From CAYYNQ01 sp964473105 (GTDB lineage: Bacteria > Sumerlaeota > Sumerlaeia > MVZB01), in NCBI GenBank assembly GCA_964473105.1, contig CAYYNQ010000078.1, positions 1-14,696 on the forward strand: 14,696 nt of DNA, in the 5' to 3' direction. Each line of letters starts with the position of its first letter. Position 1 is the stretch's first letter. Below, piece by piece: positions 7,466 through 14,386 of this stretch. The notes beneath the pieces are model-generated. The model was not told where the DNA came from. It saw only the letters and a list, made by a program, of their open reading frames with translations, and did no database searches. The position numbers and the translations under genes were made by a program.

Positions 7466-10400
7466 CTAATTAAATTCAATCTCGATATCGTCAATATAGG
7501 CATCACCGTTGACATTTTCAACGGTCTCGCTATCCAAATGGATGCTGAGAACCAGGGTTCGAGCCACTTCATCCAATGCTCCGCCTTGTTCCGCATAATG
7601 GAAGGGCAACCAGTGTGTGGACCGATGGTCCGTCCAGTACTTTTGGATTCTCGTGATTTTTTCCAATACATAATCTGCAACATTTCTTCCATCCTTGTCG
7701 AGATAGCGTAACCGCAGAAGAAGGACCCCCGATTCCAGTCTCCCAATACGGGCCTTAAGAGACGTTTGACATGACAGGGTTCCTTCGGGAAGATCAACCT
7801 TGGCTATCAGACCGCCAATCGATCTTCCGGATTTGTCACCGGCCGTGGACGAACTTATTCGCAGACAGAATCCCCCTGGAGATGTTGCATCAGGTGTCCG
7901 CGAAAAGACGCTTGAAAGTTCAAGAAACCGCGGGAGAATTGTTGGGTATTCAAAATCCAGTCGATATTTATCAAGGTAACTTTTGTCTCCTCCGGTGTAA
8001 TGGACATTAACATCATCTATATAAACCCTGCCGTTGACAGGGTTGCCGGACTGGCTGTCAAGAGCCGCATAAACGGATAAGGTCCTGACATGGTCGGTAT
8101 CATCGGGAATCTGACCTTCATACGTATGATCAACCCAGCCATCCTCCGGCTCCATGATGTCCTCCAGAACCAGGCTGATGATTTTATCGCCCCCCGTGTC
8201 CAGAAAAGTCGCACGCAGCATCAGCCTCCCTGCATCCAGTTCTTTCAGCCACGTCTTGATTGAAACCCGAAAGCCCTCCCTTCCAGCAGGGACAGTCATT
8301 TTCACAAGATCTTCCCCCACAATCGGATATGCTAAACCATCAGTACGCGGCGACTGGATGAGCATACTGTAATCCCCGGACACAGATTCCTCATCGGTCT
8401 GATGGATATTACTCGAAGCCTCGAAATGCGGCGGCAGCAAGGACCGGGTTTCATAATCCAGTTTCAACCTGCTGGAATCATTCCCCCAGGCATGGAAGGA
8501 TATGTTAAGGTCATCAAAGTGAGCTATCCCATGGGCAGGGCGGGATGACTGGCTGTCCAGTGCAGCAAAGAGCCTGACCTGAGCAGGAACCACATCCAAA
8601 TCCCGTAGTGAATATGCAAACCTGTGCTCTGTCCAGTCATTACCGGGCTTGACAATATCCACGGATCTTCGTGTCTTAATCTTGTCACCATCACGATCCA
8701 TGAAAACCGTCCGCAGCATCAGACGGCCTTCTTTCAATTCCTTCAGCCAGGTCTTCAAGGAGATCTTAACTAGCCCCATATCAGGGGGAACCTCCACCCG
8801 CGCAATATCACCCCCGGCAAGAATCTTCTCGGATCCTTCATCAACAGGCGCCTCCAGAAGTAGACTGGTGTCTGTCGGGCCGGTTCCATCCTCCATGAGC
8901 GAGAAAAATATTGAATTCTCAAGATAACGAGGGGGCCGAAAGGGGGGATCAAAACTCATCTTGAACAGATCAGGTCCTGTTTTATCGCCGTAAAAGTCGA
9001 GTTCAAAATCATCGATATAGAAAATACCGGACACCGTTCCTGATGTCATACTGTCAAGCGCCGCATAGACATGAATGGCCGCCGGTGCGATGTCGTTTAT
9101 GTTCAGCAGGCCGTTGTACTCGTGTTGTGTCCAGGTCGTTTCGGTGCTGGTCAGATCATCAAGTCGAATGACACCCATCTTGTCCCCATTCCTGTCATAA
9201 AGTGATGCACGCAACATCAAACGACCTGCTACAAGCTCCTTTAACCAGGTTTTCATTGAGATCCGGAAATGCGCCTTGTCCTTGGGAACCTCCAACCGGA
9301 CCAAATCCTCCCCAATCATCGCAGATGACGATCCGTCTGCCAGAGGTGACTCCAGCAGAAGGCTGACATAACCCGATGCAGCTTCATCCCCGGTCAGAGA
9401 CAGGGTTCTGGAATGGTGGATATGCGGGGGAACCCCTGACGGCCGCTCAAAATCCAGCCGATACTGGTTGGGGTCCGATCGCTCACCTGAGAACTCAAAC
9501 TTAATATCATCCAGATAGACCTGGCCCGACACGGTTGATTCATCGACGGAAGTCAACCCAACCCAGATGCTCAGGGAATCTATCTCGACATCGCTGCCAT
9601 GAAGCGGGATCTCAAATGCATGGGAGGTCCAGTCATCTTCCGGAGAAACGAGATCATCCAGTACGGCTTCAGACATCTTTCCGCCCTGCTCATCATAGAA
9701 TGATGCACGCAGCATCAGTCGCCCCGAATCCAGTTCCTTCAACCACGTCTCCATCGAAACCGTGCATAACGCACGGTCATCCGGAATGGAGATACGGGTG
9801 ATGTCGCCTCCCAGCATCAGGTGATCAGGATATTTCTCCTGTGGAATTTTCAAGAGCAGACTGTAGTCCCCGGAACGGGCTGTATGGCGCGTCCGCGTGA
9901 ATACGTCTGAAATTAATACCGGCGACAGGGCCGTAGTCTCCGATTCAAAATCCTCCATCTGCTGCCCCGCCTCATTCTTTGGGCTGAAGAAGCAGACAAT
10001 AACATCATCAAAATAAATCAGGCCGGCGGCTCCCTTGGCATCGTCACCGCTGTCCAACGCGGCATAGATCATCATGTAATCCGCATCCAAACTATCCGAT
10101 TGCAGGGACCGCTTGTAGTGATGTTTTGTCCATATATCCTCAATATTTTCAATATTACCTAGCTCAATAGTTCTCAATCGGATCCCCTCATTGCCGGTAG
10201 AACCCGGCCTGCTCACTAGCTTGAAAAATGATGCCCTCAGGATCACGCGCCCCCGATCCAACTCCTCAAGATGGGTTTTGATCGAGATGCTGTAATAGTC
10301 ATGGATACTTCTGGGCAGAGCTACCTTGACAATATCACCACCTGCGAAGCGTCCTGTTTCAATCCCTCTGCTTGGAGTCTGGAGAACCAGAGAAAAATAT

Positions 10401-10642
10401 CCTGAGGCTGCCTTCCGGTGATCACGTCGGAACAGTCTTGACCGGTTGAATGGGGAAGGTTTTGCCATATTGGATTCGAAATCCTCCACCCACCGAATCT
10501 GCTTCGAATTCTTCGCTGCTTGTTGTGTGAAATCCGGAAGATCGGCCTTGAGTCCCGCCGACTCCTTGAAGCTATCCGAATGGACAACCATAAAGGGGCA
10601 TATCATCAGCAGGAAGATGAGATATTTTTGCAATTCAAACAT
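7466..10642 (-). CDS. Secreted protein of six tandem jelly-roll-like repeats
   Basis: This is 1058 residues from the ATG at 10640-10642. The frame is open further, to a GTG at 10753 (1095 residues). I prefer the ATG because a classical signal peptide begins there: a Lys at position 6, a hydrophobic core, then Val-Val-His-Ser before a polar stretch. Unlike its paralogue at the left edge it has no usable lipobox, so it is probably released to periplasm or surface by signal peptidase I. Six units follow at about residues 51-219, 229-385, 393-551, 559-717, 726-883 and 892-1058. Each has the CBM4/9-like pattern with central Lys-Thr-Trp-Leu-Lys-Glu-Leu and GRLMLRA, then Trp-Thr-x-His, then Ala-Leu-Asp-Ser, then Tyr-[IFL]-Asp-Asp. 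The stop comes straight after unit 6. It follows the upstream glycosyltransferase gene by under 190 bases and is probably co-transcribed with it. I infer multivalent glycan binding outside the cytoplasm; ligand unknown. Confidence 0.86.
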   Translation of the reverse strand: MFELQKYLIFLLMICPFMVVHSDSFKESAGLKADLPDFTQQAAKNSKQIRWVEDFESNMAKPSPFNRSRLFRRDHRKAASGYFSLVLQTPSRGIETGRFAGGDIVKVALPRSIHDYYSISIKTHLEELDRGRVILRASFFKLVSRPGSTGNEGIRLRTIELGNIENIEDIWTKHHYKRSLQSDSLDADYMMIYAALDSGDDAKGAAGLIYFDDVIVCFFSPKNEAGQQMEDFESETTALSPVLISDVFTRTRHTARSGDYSLLLKIPQEKYPDHLMLGGDITRISIPDDRALCTVSMETWLKELDSGRLMLRASFYDEQGGKMSEAVLDDLVSPEDDWTSHAFEIPLHGSDVEIDSLSIWVGLTSVDESTVSGQVYLDDIKFEFSGERSDPNQYRLDFERPSGVPPHIHHSRTLSLTGDEAASGYVSLLLESPLADGSSSAMIGEDLVRLEVPKDKAHFRISMKTWLKELVAGRLMLRASLYDRNGDKMGVIRLDDLTSTETTWTQHEYNGLLNINDIAPAAIHVYAALDSMTSGTVSGIFYIDDFELDFYGDKTGPDLFKMSFDPPFRPPRYLENSIFFSLMEDGTGPTDTSLLLEAPVDEGSEKILAGGDIARVEVPPDMGLVKISLKTWLKELKEGRLMLRTVFMDRDGDKIKTRRSVDIVKPGNDWTEHRFAYSLRDLDVVPAQVRLFAALDSQSSRPAHGIAHFDDLNISFHAWGNDSSRLKLDYETRSLLPPHFEASSNIHQTDEESVSGDYSMLIQSPRTDGLAYPIVGEDLVKMTVPAGREGFRVSIKTWLKELDAGRLMLRATFLDTGGDKIISLVLEDIMEPEDGWVDHTYEGQIPDDTDHVRTLSVYAALDSQSGNPVNGRVYIDDVNVHYTGGDKSYLDKYRLDFEYPTILPRFLELSSVFSRTPDATSPGGFCLRISSSTAGDKSGRSIGGLIAKVDLPEGTLSCQTSLKARIGRLESGVLLLRLRYLDKDGRNVADYVLEKITRIQKYWTDHRSTHWLPFHYAEQGGALDEVARTLVLSIHLDSETVENVNGDAYIDDIEIEFN
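7469..10492 (-). repeat. Six protein-level tandem units
   Basis: Approximate unit limits in DNA are 10492-9986, 9958-9488, 9466-8990, 8968-8492, 8467-7994 and 7969-7469. The codons for the LMLR strand recur about every 498 bases in units 2 to 5, a period of about 166 residues including the linker. Unit 1 has an insertion between its LR-x-SFF strand and the Trp-Thr turn. Unit 6 is the most diverged: it lacks the Lys-Thr-Trp core and has a longer final loop. Confidence 0.82.
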
Positions 10643-10828
10643 GCTCAAATCAAGAAAACGAGACCCGCTTTCCAAGCGGACCCGGTCCGGCCAAACAAAA
10701 CATGCCGTTGTCATGAGACGACATAACAACTGAATTAAAGATCCAGGAAACACCCCGACATCTTGGTTTCACCAGAGATCCTGGTTTTCCCCGGTTTCAG
10801 GCTGATTCAAAAGTCATTGTACCAAATT
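10643..10828 (-). promoter_or_regulatory. Leader region with hairpin between glycosyltransferase and repeat gene
   Basis: On the minus strand, 22 bases before the preferred ATG of the six-repeat gene, a perfect 6-bp hairpin CCGCTT-GGA-AAGCGG (10679-10665) is followed by GTCTCGTTTTCTT. This could be a weak terminator or attenuator that lowers read-through from the glycosyltransferase gene. A partly competing palindrome, GGACC-x-GGTCC (10688-10678), overlaps its first arm. A second hairpin, ACCAG-GATCT-CTGGT (10785-10771), lies 44 bases after the glycosyltransferase stop without a T-run. If translation began at the GTG at 10753, the first hairpin would be coding sequence instead. Confidence 0.35.
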
Positions 10829-12025
10829 TCAGCGACATACGTCATCCAGCACCCCAAGTGTCTGGCTACACATATTTTCCAGAGAATAATAACCCGCATC
10901 GGCTCGGGCTTTGCAGGACATGGCCTTCATCCGGCCAGGTTGTTCCAGTGCCTGGGCTAGGGCTGCATGGAGTTCCTCCCCGTTCTCCCGGGAAAATAGC
11001 AGCCCGTTTTCGCTGTTTTTGATAACCTCTGGGATCCCCGTCGCATCCGATATTACCACTGGAACATCACATAGCATCGCCTCGATAAGCGCGTAGGACT
11101 GCCCTCCCTCGGAACGAGTCGGGAACACAAATAAATCGGCTGCAAACAACAGGTCACGCACATCCTCTCTTTCACCCAGAAATCGCACAAACCCCCGAAT
11201 ACCGTGCTGTTCACAGGATGATTCCAGCCGTTCGCGTTCCGGTCCCTCTCCAGCCCAGATCCAGCGGGTATCGGGAAAGGTTTTGACCAGTTTGCCGATC
11301 ACCGGAAGCAGGATATCATGGCCTTTCTGTCGCCTAAGTGCGGCAACAGTCAACAACATGACATGGTGATCCTCCAGTTCCAACTCTGCCCTGATCCTGT
11401 TGCGACAAGTCGATCTTACGTCCTCACCGACATCGGCAAGGTTATGATCCACACCATTATAGACAACCTGGATCGGGCCGGGATCCATCTGGAAATTCCG
11501 GGCAAGCCTCTGTCTGCCATATTCGGAAATGGCAATATAACGCTGTGTCCGGCGCGCCTTCGCAAGCATCCCCAAGAATCTGGAAGAGAACGGGAACAAG
11601 CCACCTGGGAATGGGAATTCGTGGATGTATTGGAAGCATACAACCGTCGGAACACGCAGAAAACCACATGCCAAGACCGAACCGGTCATGAACTGTAATG
11701 TCGGCAAGACCAGAAAACAAGCTGTCGGCCTCAATCGCACCAACAGCCACAAGGTACGCAGCAACCGGACCATGATCTGACGACGGCTCTGTGCGCCAGG
11801 TTTGTCGGATTCAGGAATCTCCAGCGGGTGATAACGCCCAACTGAACCAATTGCCTCCAAATCGGCAACAAGCGAGGCAGTCGCCACCCTGCGTGGGAAT
11901 GAGGCGTGTATTTCCCAGCCCGCCCCGGCCGCGGCCTGGGCGATCTGCAAGGCGTATTGCTCGGCACCACCCCGCATTTCCGAGGGCAGGATTATCAACA
12001 ACCGCCTGCGTCTTTTTGTGCTCAT
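10829..12025 (-). CDS. GT4-family glycosyltransferase
   Basis: This is a 398-residue predicted sugar transferase of the GT-B/GT4 type, cytoplasmic or peripheral to the inner membrane. Visible motifs, numbered from the ATG at 12025, are Arg-Gly-Gly-Ala-Glu-Gln at 18-23 (N-terminal loop), Tyr-Asn-Gly-Val-Asp at 189-193, Val-Ala-Ala-Leu-Arg-Arg-Gln-Lys-Gly at 227-235 with the donor-phosphate Arg/Lys pair, Ala-Gly-Glu-Gly-Pro at 258-262, and the donor glutamates at 306 and 315. The glutamates are eight residues apart rather than the usual seven (EGGQSYALIE). Length is normal for the family. The frame extends to a GTG at 12046, but the ATG is preferred because GAGAGG (12036-12031) sits 5 bases before it. 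It is the first gene of the leftward unit, behind a well-formed promoter. The sugar and linkage cannot be read from the sequence. Confidence 0.9.
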   Translation of the reverse strand: MSTKRRRRLLIILPSEMRGGAEQYALQIAQAAAGAGWEIHASFPRRVATASLVADLEAIGSVGRYHPLEIPESDKPGAQSRRQIMVRLLRTLWLLVRLRPTACFLVLPTLQFMTGSVLACGFLRVPTVVCFQYIHEFPFPGGLFPFSSRFLGMLAKARRTQRYIAISEYGRQRLARNFQMDPGPIQVVYNGVDHNLADVGEDVRSTCRNRIRAELELEDHHVMLLTVAALRRQKGHDILLPVIGKLVKTFPDTRWIWAGEGPERERLESSCEQHGIRGFVRFLGEREDVRDLLFAADLFVFPTRSEGGQSYALIEAMLCDVPVVISDATGIPEVIKNSENGLLFSRENGEELHAALAQALEQPGRMKAMSCKARADAGYYSLENMCSQTLGVLDDVCR

Positions 12026-12036
12026 CGCAACCTCTC
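12026..12036 (-). promoter_or_regulatory. Ribosome-binding site choosing the glycosyltransferase start
   Basis: GAGAGG on the minus strand (12036-12031) is followed by a 5-base spacer and ATG at 12025. The in-frame GTG at 12046 has no such site, so the shorter protein is favoured. Confidence 0.65.
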
Positions 12037-12064
12037 GATCAGACACCAGAGCCTCAATGCGTGA

Positions 12065-12094
12065 TTGACAACACCCTACTGCAGAAGGGACAAT
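12065..12094 (+). promoter_or_regulatory. Sigma70-like promoter for the export unit
   Basis: A perfect -35 box TTGACA (12065-12070), an 18-base spacer and GACAAT (12089-12094, 4 of 6) point toward the permease gene. The start would be near 12101, with an untranslated leader of about 100 bases. The -10 box abuts that of the opposing promoter. I see no JUMPstart/ops element (GGCGGTAG) in the leader. Confidence 0.5.
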
Positions 12095-12123
12095 AATGTA
12101 AGTATCCTCACTGGAGCTGTCAA
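12095..12123 (-). promoter_or_regulatory. Sigma70-like promoter for the leftward unit
   Basis: A perfect -35 box TTGACA (12123-12118), a 17-base spacer and a -10 box TACATT (12100-12095, 4 of 6) point toward the glycosyltransferase gene. Transcription would begin near 12088, giving a leader of about 60 bases before its ATG. Confidence 0.6.
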
Positions 12124-12201
12124 TGTCCTAATTGATGCCCATCTATTCCACCCATATCATCACGTGTCCGACCATCTTTCCGTTCGGGGAGACTGGCTAA
12201 A

Positions 12202-13047
12202 ATGCGTCCAAAAGTTTACGGACCCGATACCAACCTGGGCTGGGGCCTCCGCAGCTGGATCGAGATGTTCCATACCCTCCACGCACATCGAAGCATGACT
12301 TGGATGATGTTCCGGCGCAATTTCATGGCGCGCTACAAGCAAACACTTTTGGGCATGGGTGGGGCCTTCATGGAACCTGTCTTTGTGGTGTCCTCATTTA
12401 TCATCCTGGATGTAATCGGGGTCTGGGATGCCGGCGACACCGGGGTGGCCTTCGCCGTCTATGCCTTTATGGGTCAGGCCCTCTGGGGGATCGTGACCAG
12501 TGGCATCAACGCCTGCAGCGTGGCCATCCCCGCAGGTGGTTCACTCGTCGGGAAAATCAACTTCCCACGTGAAACCCTAGTAATTGCTCAACTTGCCCAG
12601 GTCATTGTCGATGTCTTGATCCGTCTGATTATCGCATCAGCAGTGTTCATTTGTTGCAAGACTGTGCCAGCGTGGACTACCATCTTTTTCCCCTTTGCCA
12701 TACTTCCACTCATGATGTTCACACTAGGCATCGGTTTGCTCCTGGCATTTATAAACGAACTCATCCGGGATATTGGCCACTATGTCACTATATCCCTGCC
12801 CTTCTTTTTCTTCCTCACACCCATCATGTATGCCCCGCCGGAACATGAGTGGATGCAGAAAATCATCGCCTTCAACCCGTTTGCAGGCCTGGTCCTGCCA
12901 CCCCGCGACTTGGTCCTGTATGGACACATCAGCAATCCATACCAATTCATTTGGGCGTCCATCCTTTCTGTGGTATTGCTGCTCGTTTCATGGCGCATGT
13001 TCCACATTTCCCAAGTTCGCCTGACCGAACGTACTGGAGGACGATAA
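12202..13047 (+). CDS. wzm: ABC-2 type polysaccharide exporter, permease subunit (Wzm-like)
   Basis: This 281-residue inner-membrane protein should form the channel half of an ABC transporter that moves a finished, lipid-linked polysaccharide (O-antigen-type glycan or similar) from cytoplasm to periplasm. A soluble N-terminus (1-50) containing the Phe-Arg-Arg-Asn-Phe-Met-Ala-Arg-Tyr-Lys amphipathic segment precedes about six hydrophobic spans at roughly 55-76, 83-105, 127-152, 161-184, 192-210 and 248-268. Family landmarks are Arg-Asp-Ile-Gly-His at 189-193, Thr-Pro-Ile-Met-Tyr at 206-210, Asn-Pro-Phe at 225-227 and Arg-Asp at 235-236. Length is typical. A ribosome-binding site GGGGAG (12186-12191) lies 10 bases before the ATG. 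Its TAA directly abuts the ATG of the ATPase gene, so the two subunits are almost certainly translated together. The exact glycan is unknown, so the symbol is by family rather than proven orthology. Confidence 0.92.
   Translation: MRPKVYGPDTNLGWGLRSWIEMFHTLHAHRSMTWMMFRRNFMARYKQTLLGMGGAFMEPVFVVSSFIILDVIGVWDAGDTGVAFAVYAFMGQALWGIVTSGINACSVAIPAGGSLVGKINFPRETLVIAQLAQVIVDVLIRLIIASAVFICCKTVPAWTTIFFPFAILPLMMFTLGIGLLLAFINELIRDIGHYVTISLPFFFFLTPIMYAPPEHEWMQKIIAFNPFAGLVLPPRDLVLYGHISNPYQFIWASILSVVLLLVSWRMFHISQVRLTERTGGR
13036..13047 (+). promoter_or_regulatory. Ribosome-binding site of the ATPase gene inside the permease end
   Basis: GGAGG (13036-13040) lies 7 bases before the ATG at 13048, within the last codons of the permease gene. 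Stop TAA and start ATG are adjacent and in the same frame, an arrangement that favours translational coupling. Confidence 0.8.
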
Positions 13048-14355
13048 ATGGCGGAAGTGTCGGTTCGTATCCATCAGGTTTCAAAGAAGTTTTCACGCAC
13101 ATTCAAGTCGTCCATGCGTCATGGTGTCCGGGATGTGAGCCGTGATATTCTGGGATTAAAACGCAGCGAAAACTTCCTGCGACCTGAAGAATTCTGGTCA
13201 TTGAGAGATGTATCATTCACGGTAGAACCGGGTGAATGTGTGGCGCTTCTCGGGCCCAACGGCGCGGGCAAGAGTACCATGCTCAAGATGCTCAGTGGCA
13301 TCTTTCTCCCCACAACGGGACGAATCGAAATTTACGGCCGCACTGGGGCACTGATCGAGTTGGGATCGGGATTCCATCCCATGCTGACTGGCCGGGAAAA
13401 TGTCTATATCAACGGCTCAATACTTGGGATGTCACGTGCTGAAATCGATGAACGCTTCAAGGACATCCTCGAATTTTCCGGGATTGGGGATTTTATAGAC
13501 TCCCCGGTGCGTTACTACAGTTCCGGGATGTATGTACGCCTTGGTTTTGCGGTCGCGGCACAGGTAAGGCCCAATGTTCTGCTTATTGACGAAGTTCTGG
13601 CTGTCGGGGATTATGGTTTCCGAATGAAGTGCTTCAAGCACCTGCTGAAACTGCTTGACGAGGGGATTTCCATCATCGTTGTCTCACACGCTGTCTTTGA
13701 GCTGATGCGCATCTCCGATCGGGCAGTCGTCCTCAATAAGGGCAGGGTTACGTTCGATGGTGAACTGTCCAAGGGTATCGGGGTTTATCAAAACCTGCTC
13801 AACCTGACGGATGAGGACCTGAAAATCAAGCCGCGGAAGAGAAACCCCGATGGTGAAGTCGAAAAAAAATCGTTCATCCCCCCCAAATATCAGAAACAGA
13901 TTGCGGAGATGGGTGGCAAGGATCCAGGAATCCTCAAAGTCCAGTCGGTTGATGCCGATGGAAACCCGAAGGAGGATTTCATGACTGGGGACACAATGTA
14001 TCTGGACATTCAGGCCTTCTCCTCCAAGCCCATGGACCGGCTCAGGCTGAGCGTCAATTTCATGTCGCCGGCACAAGGGGATCTGGGATCGATATCAACA
14101 CCCTATTCTGACTTCTGGTTCGGGATCAAATCACAGGTCAAAACCATCCGCCTGTGCATGCCTGAAATTCCCTTGTTGGTTGGCGGGTATCATGTGGATG
14201 TGACACTCTACGGCCCGGAGATCGATGATCATTACCATTGTGTCAGATCCACGGGTCATTTTCGGATTATCGGCCCACCCTGCAATACATTCGGATACGG
14301 TATCTGCCATACGTTCAAGTTTGACCATCACTGGCAGGAAATCGAGTCGGAATAA
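13048..14355 (+). CDS. wzt: Polysaccharide-export ABC ATPase with C-terminal glycan-binding domain (Wzt-like)
   Basis: This 435-residue cytoplasmic ATPase powers the permease encoded just upstream. The nucleotide-binding domain occupies about 1-250: Walker A GPNGAGKST at 69-77, Leu-Gly-Ser-Gly-Phe-His-Pro at 105-111 where most ABC proteins have a Q-loop (usual for this export subfamily), signature Tyr-Ser-Ser-Gly-Met at 157-161, Walker B Val-Leu-Leu-Ile-Asp-Glu at 177-182, and switch His214. A charged linker (about 255-290) leads to a beta-rich domain at about 291-435. In characterised Wzt proteins such a C-terminal domain is a jelly-roll that recognises the modified end of the glycan before export, and its presence here suggests the same. 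Its ligand is probably not conserved across the family. It is coupled to the permease by abutting stop and start codons. After the stop, a 6-bp hairpin without a U-run separates it from the next gene. Confidence 0.94.
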   Translation: MAEVSVRIHQVSKKFSRTFKSSMRHGVRDVSRDILGLKRSENFLRPEEFWSLRDVSFTVEPGECVALLGPNGAGKSTMLKMLSGIFLPTTGRIEIYGRTGALIELGSGFHPMLTGRENVYINGSILGMSRAEIDERFKDILEFSGIGDFIDSPVRYYSSGMYVRLGFAVAAQVRPNVLLIDEVLAVGDYGFRMKCFKHLLKLLDEGISIIVVSHAVFELMRISDRAVVLNKGRVTFDGELSKGIGVYQNLLNLTDEDLKIKPRKRNPDGEVEKKSFIPPKYQKQIAEMGGKDPGILKVQSVDADGNPKEDFMTGDTMYLDIQAFSSKPMDRLRLSVNFMSPAQGDLGSISTPYSDFWFGIKSQVKTIRLCMPEIPLLVGGYHVDVTLYGPEIDDHYHCVRSTGHFRIIGPPCNTFGYGICHTFKFDHHWQEIESE

Positions 14356-14370
14356 CCGGGATAACCCGGT
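14355..14370 (+). other. Intercistronic hairpin after the ATPase gene
   Basis: ACCGGG-ATAA-CCCGGT is a perfect 6-bp stem with a 4-base loop that begins on the last base of the ATPase stop codon. It is followed by AAATCAAG rather than a U-run, so it is more likely an mRNA-stabilising or translation-limiting element than an intrinsic terminator. Confidence 0.5.
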
Positions 14371-14386
14371 AAATCAAGTAGCCTTC

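Noticed and set aside
272..10492. DNA-level direct repeats or a CRISPR-like array
   Set aside because: The periodicity of about 500 bases comes from diverged protein repeats; there are no short identical repeats with spacers.
12101..12201. JUMPstart/ops antitermination element expected before some polysaccharide operons
   Set aside because: No GGCGGTAG or close variant is present in the leader of the exporter genes.
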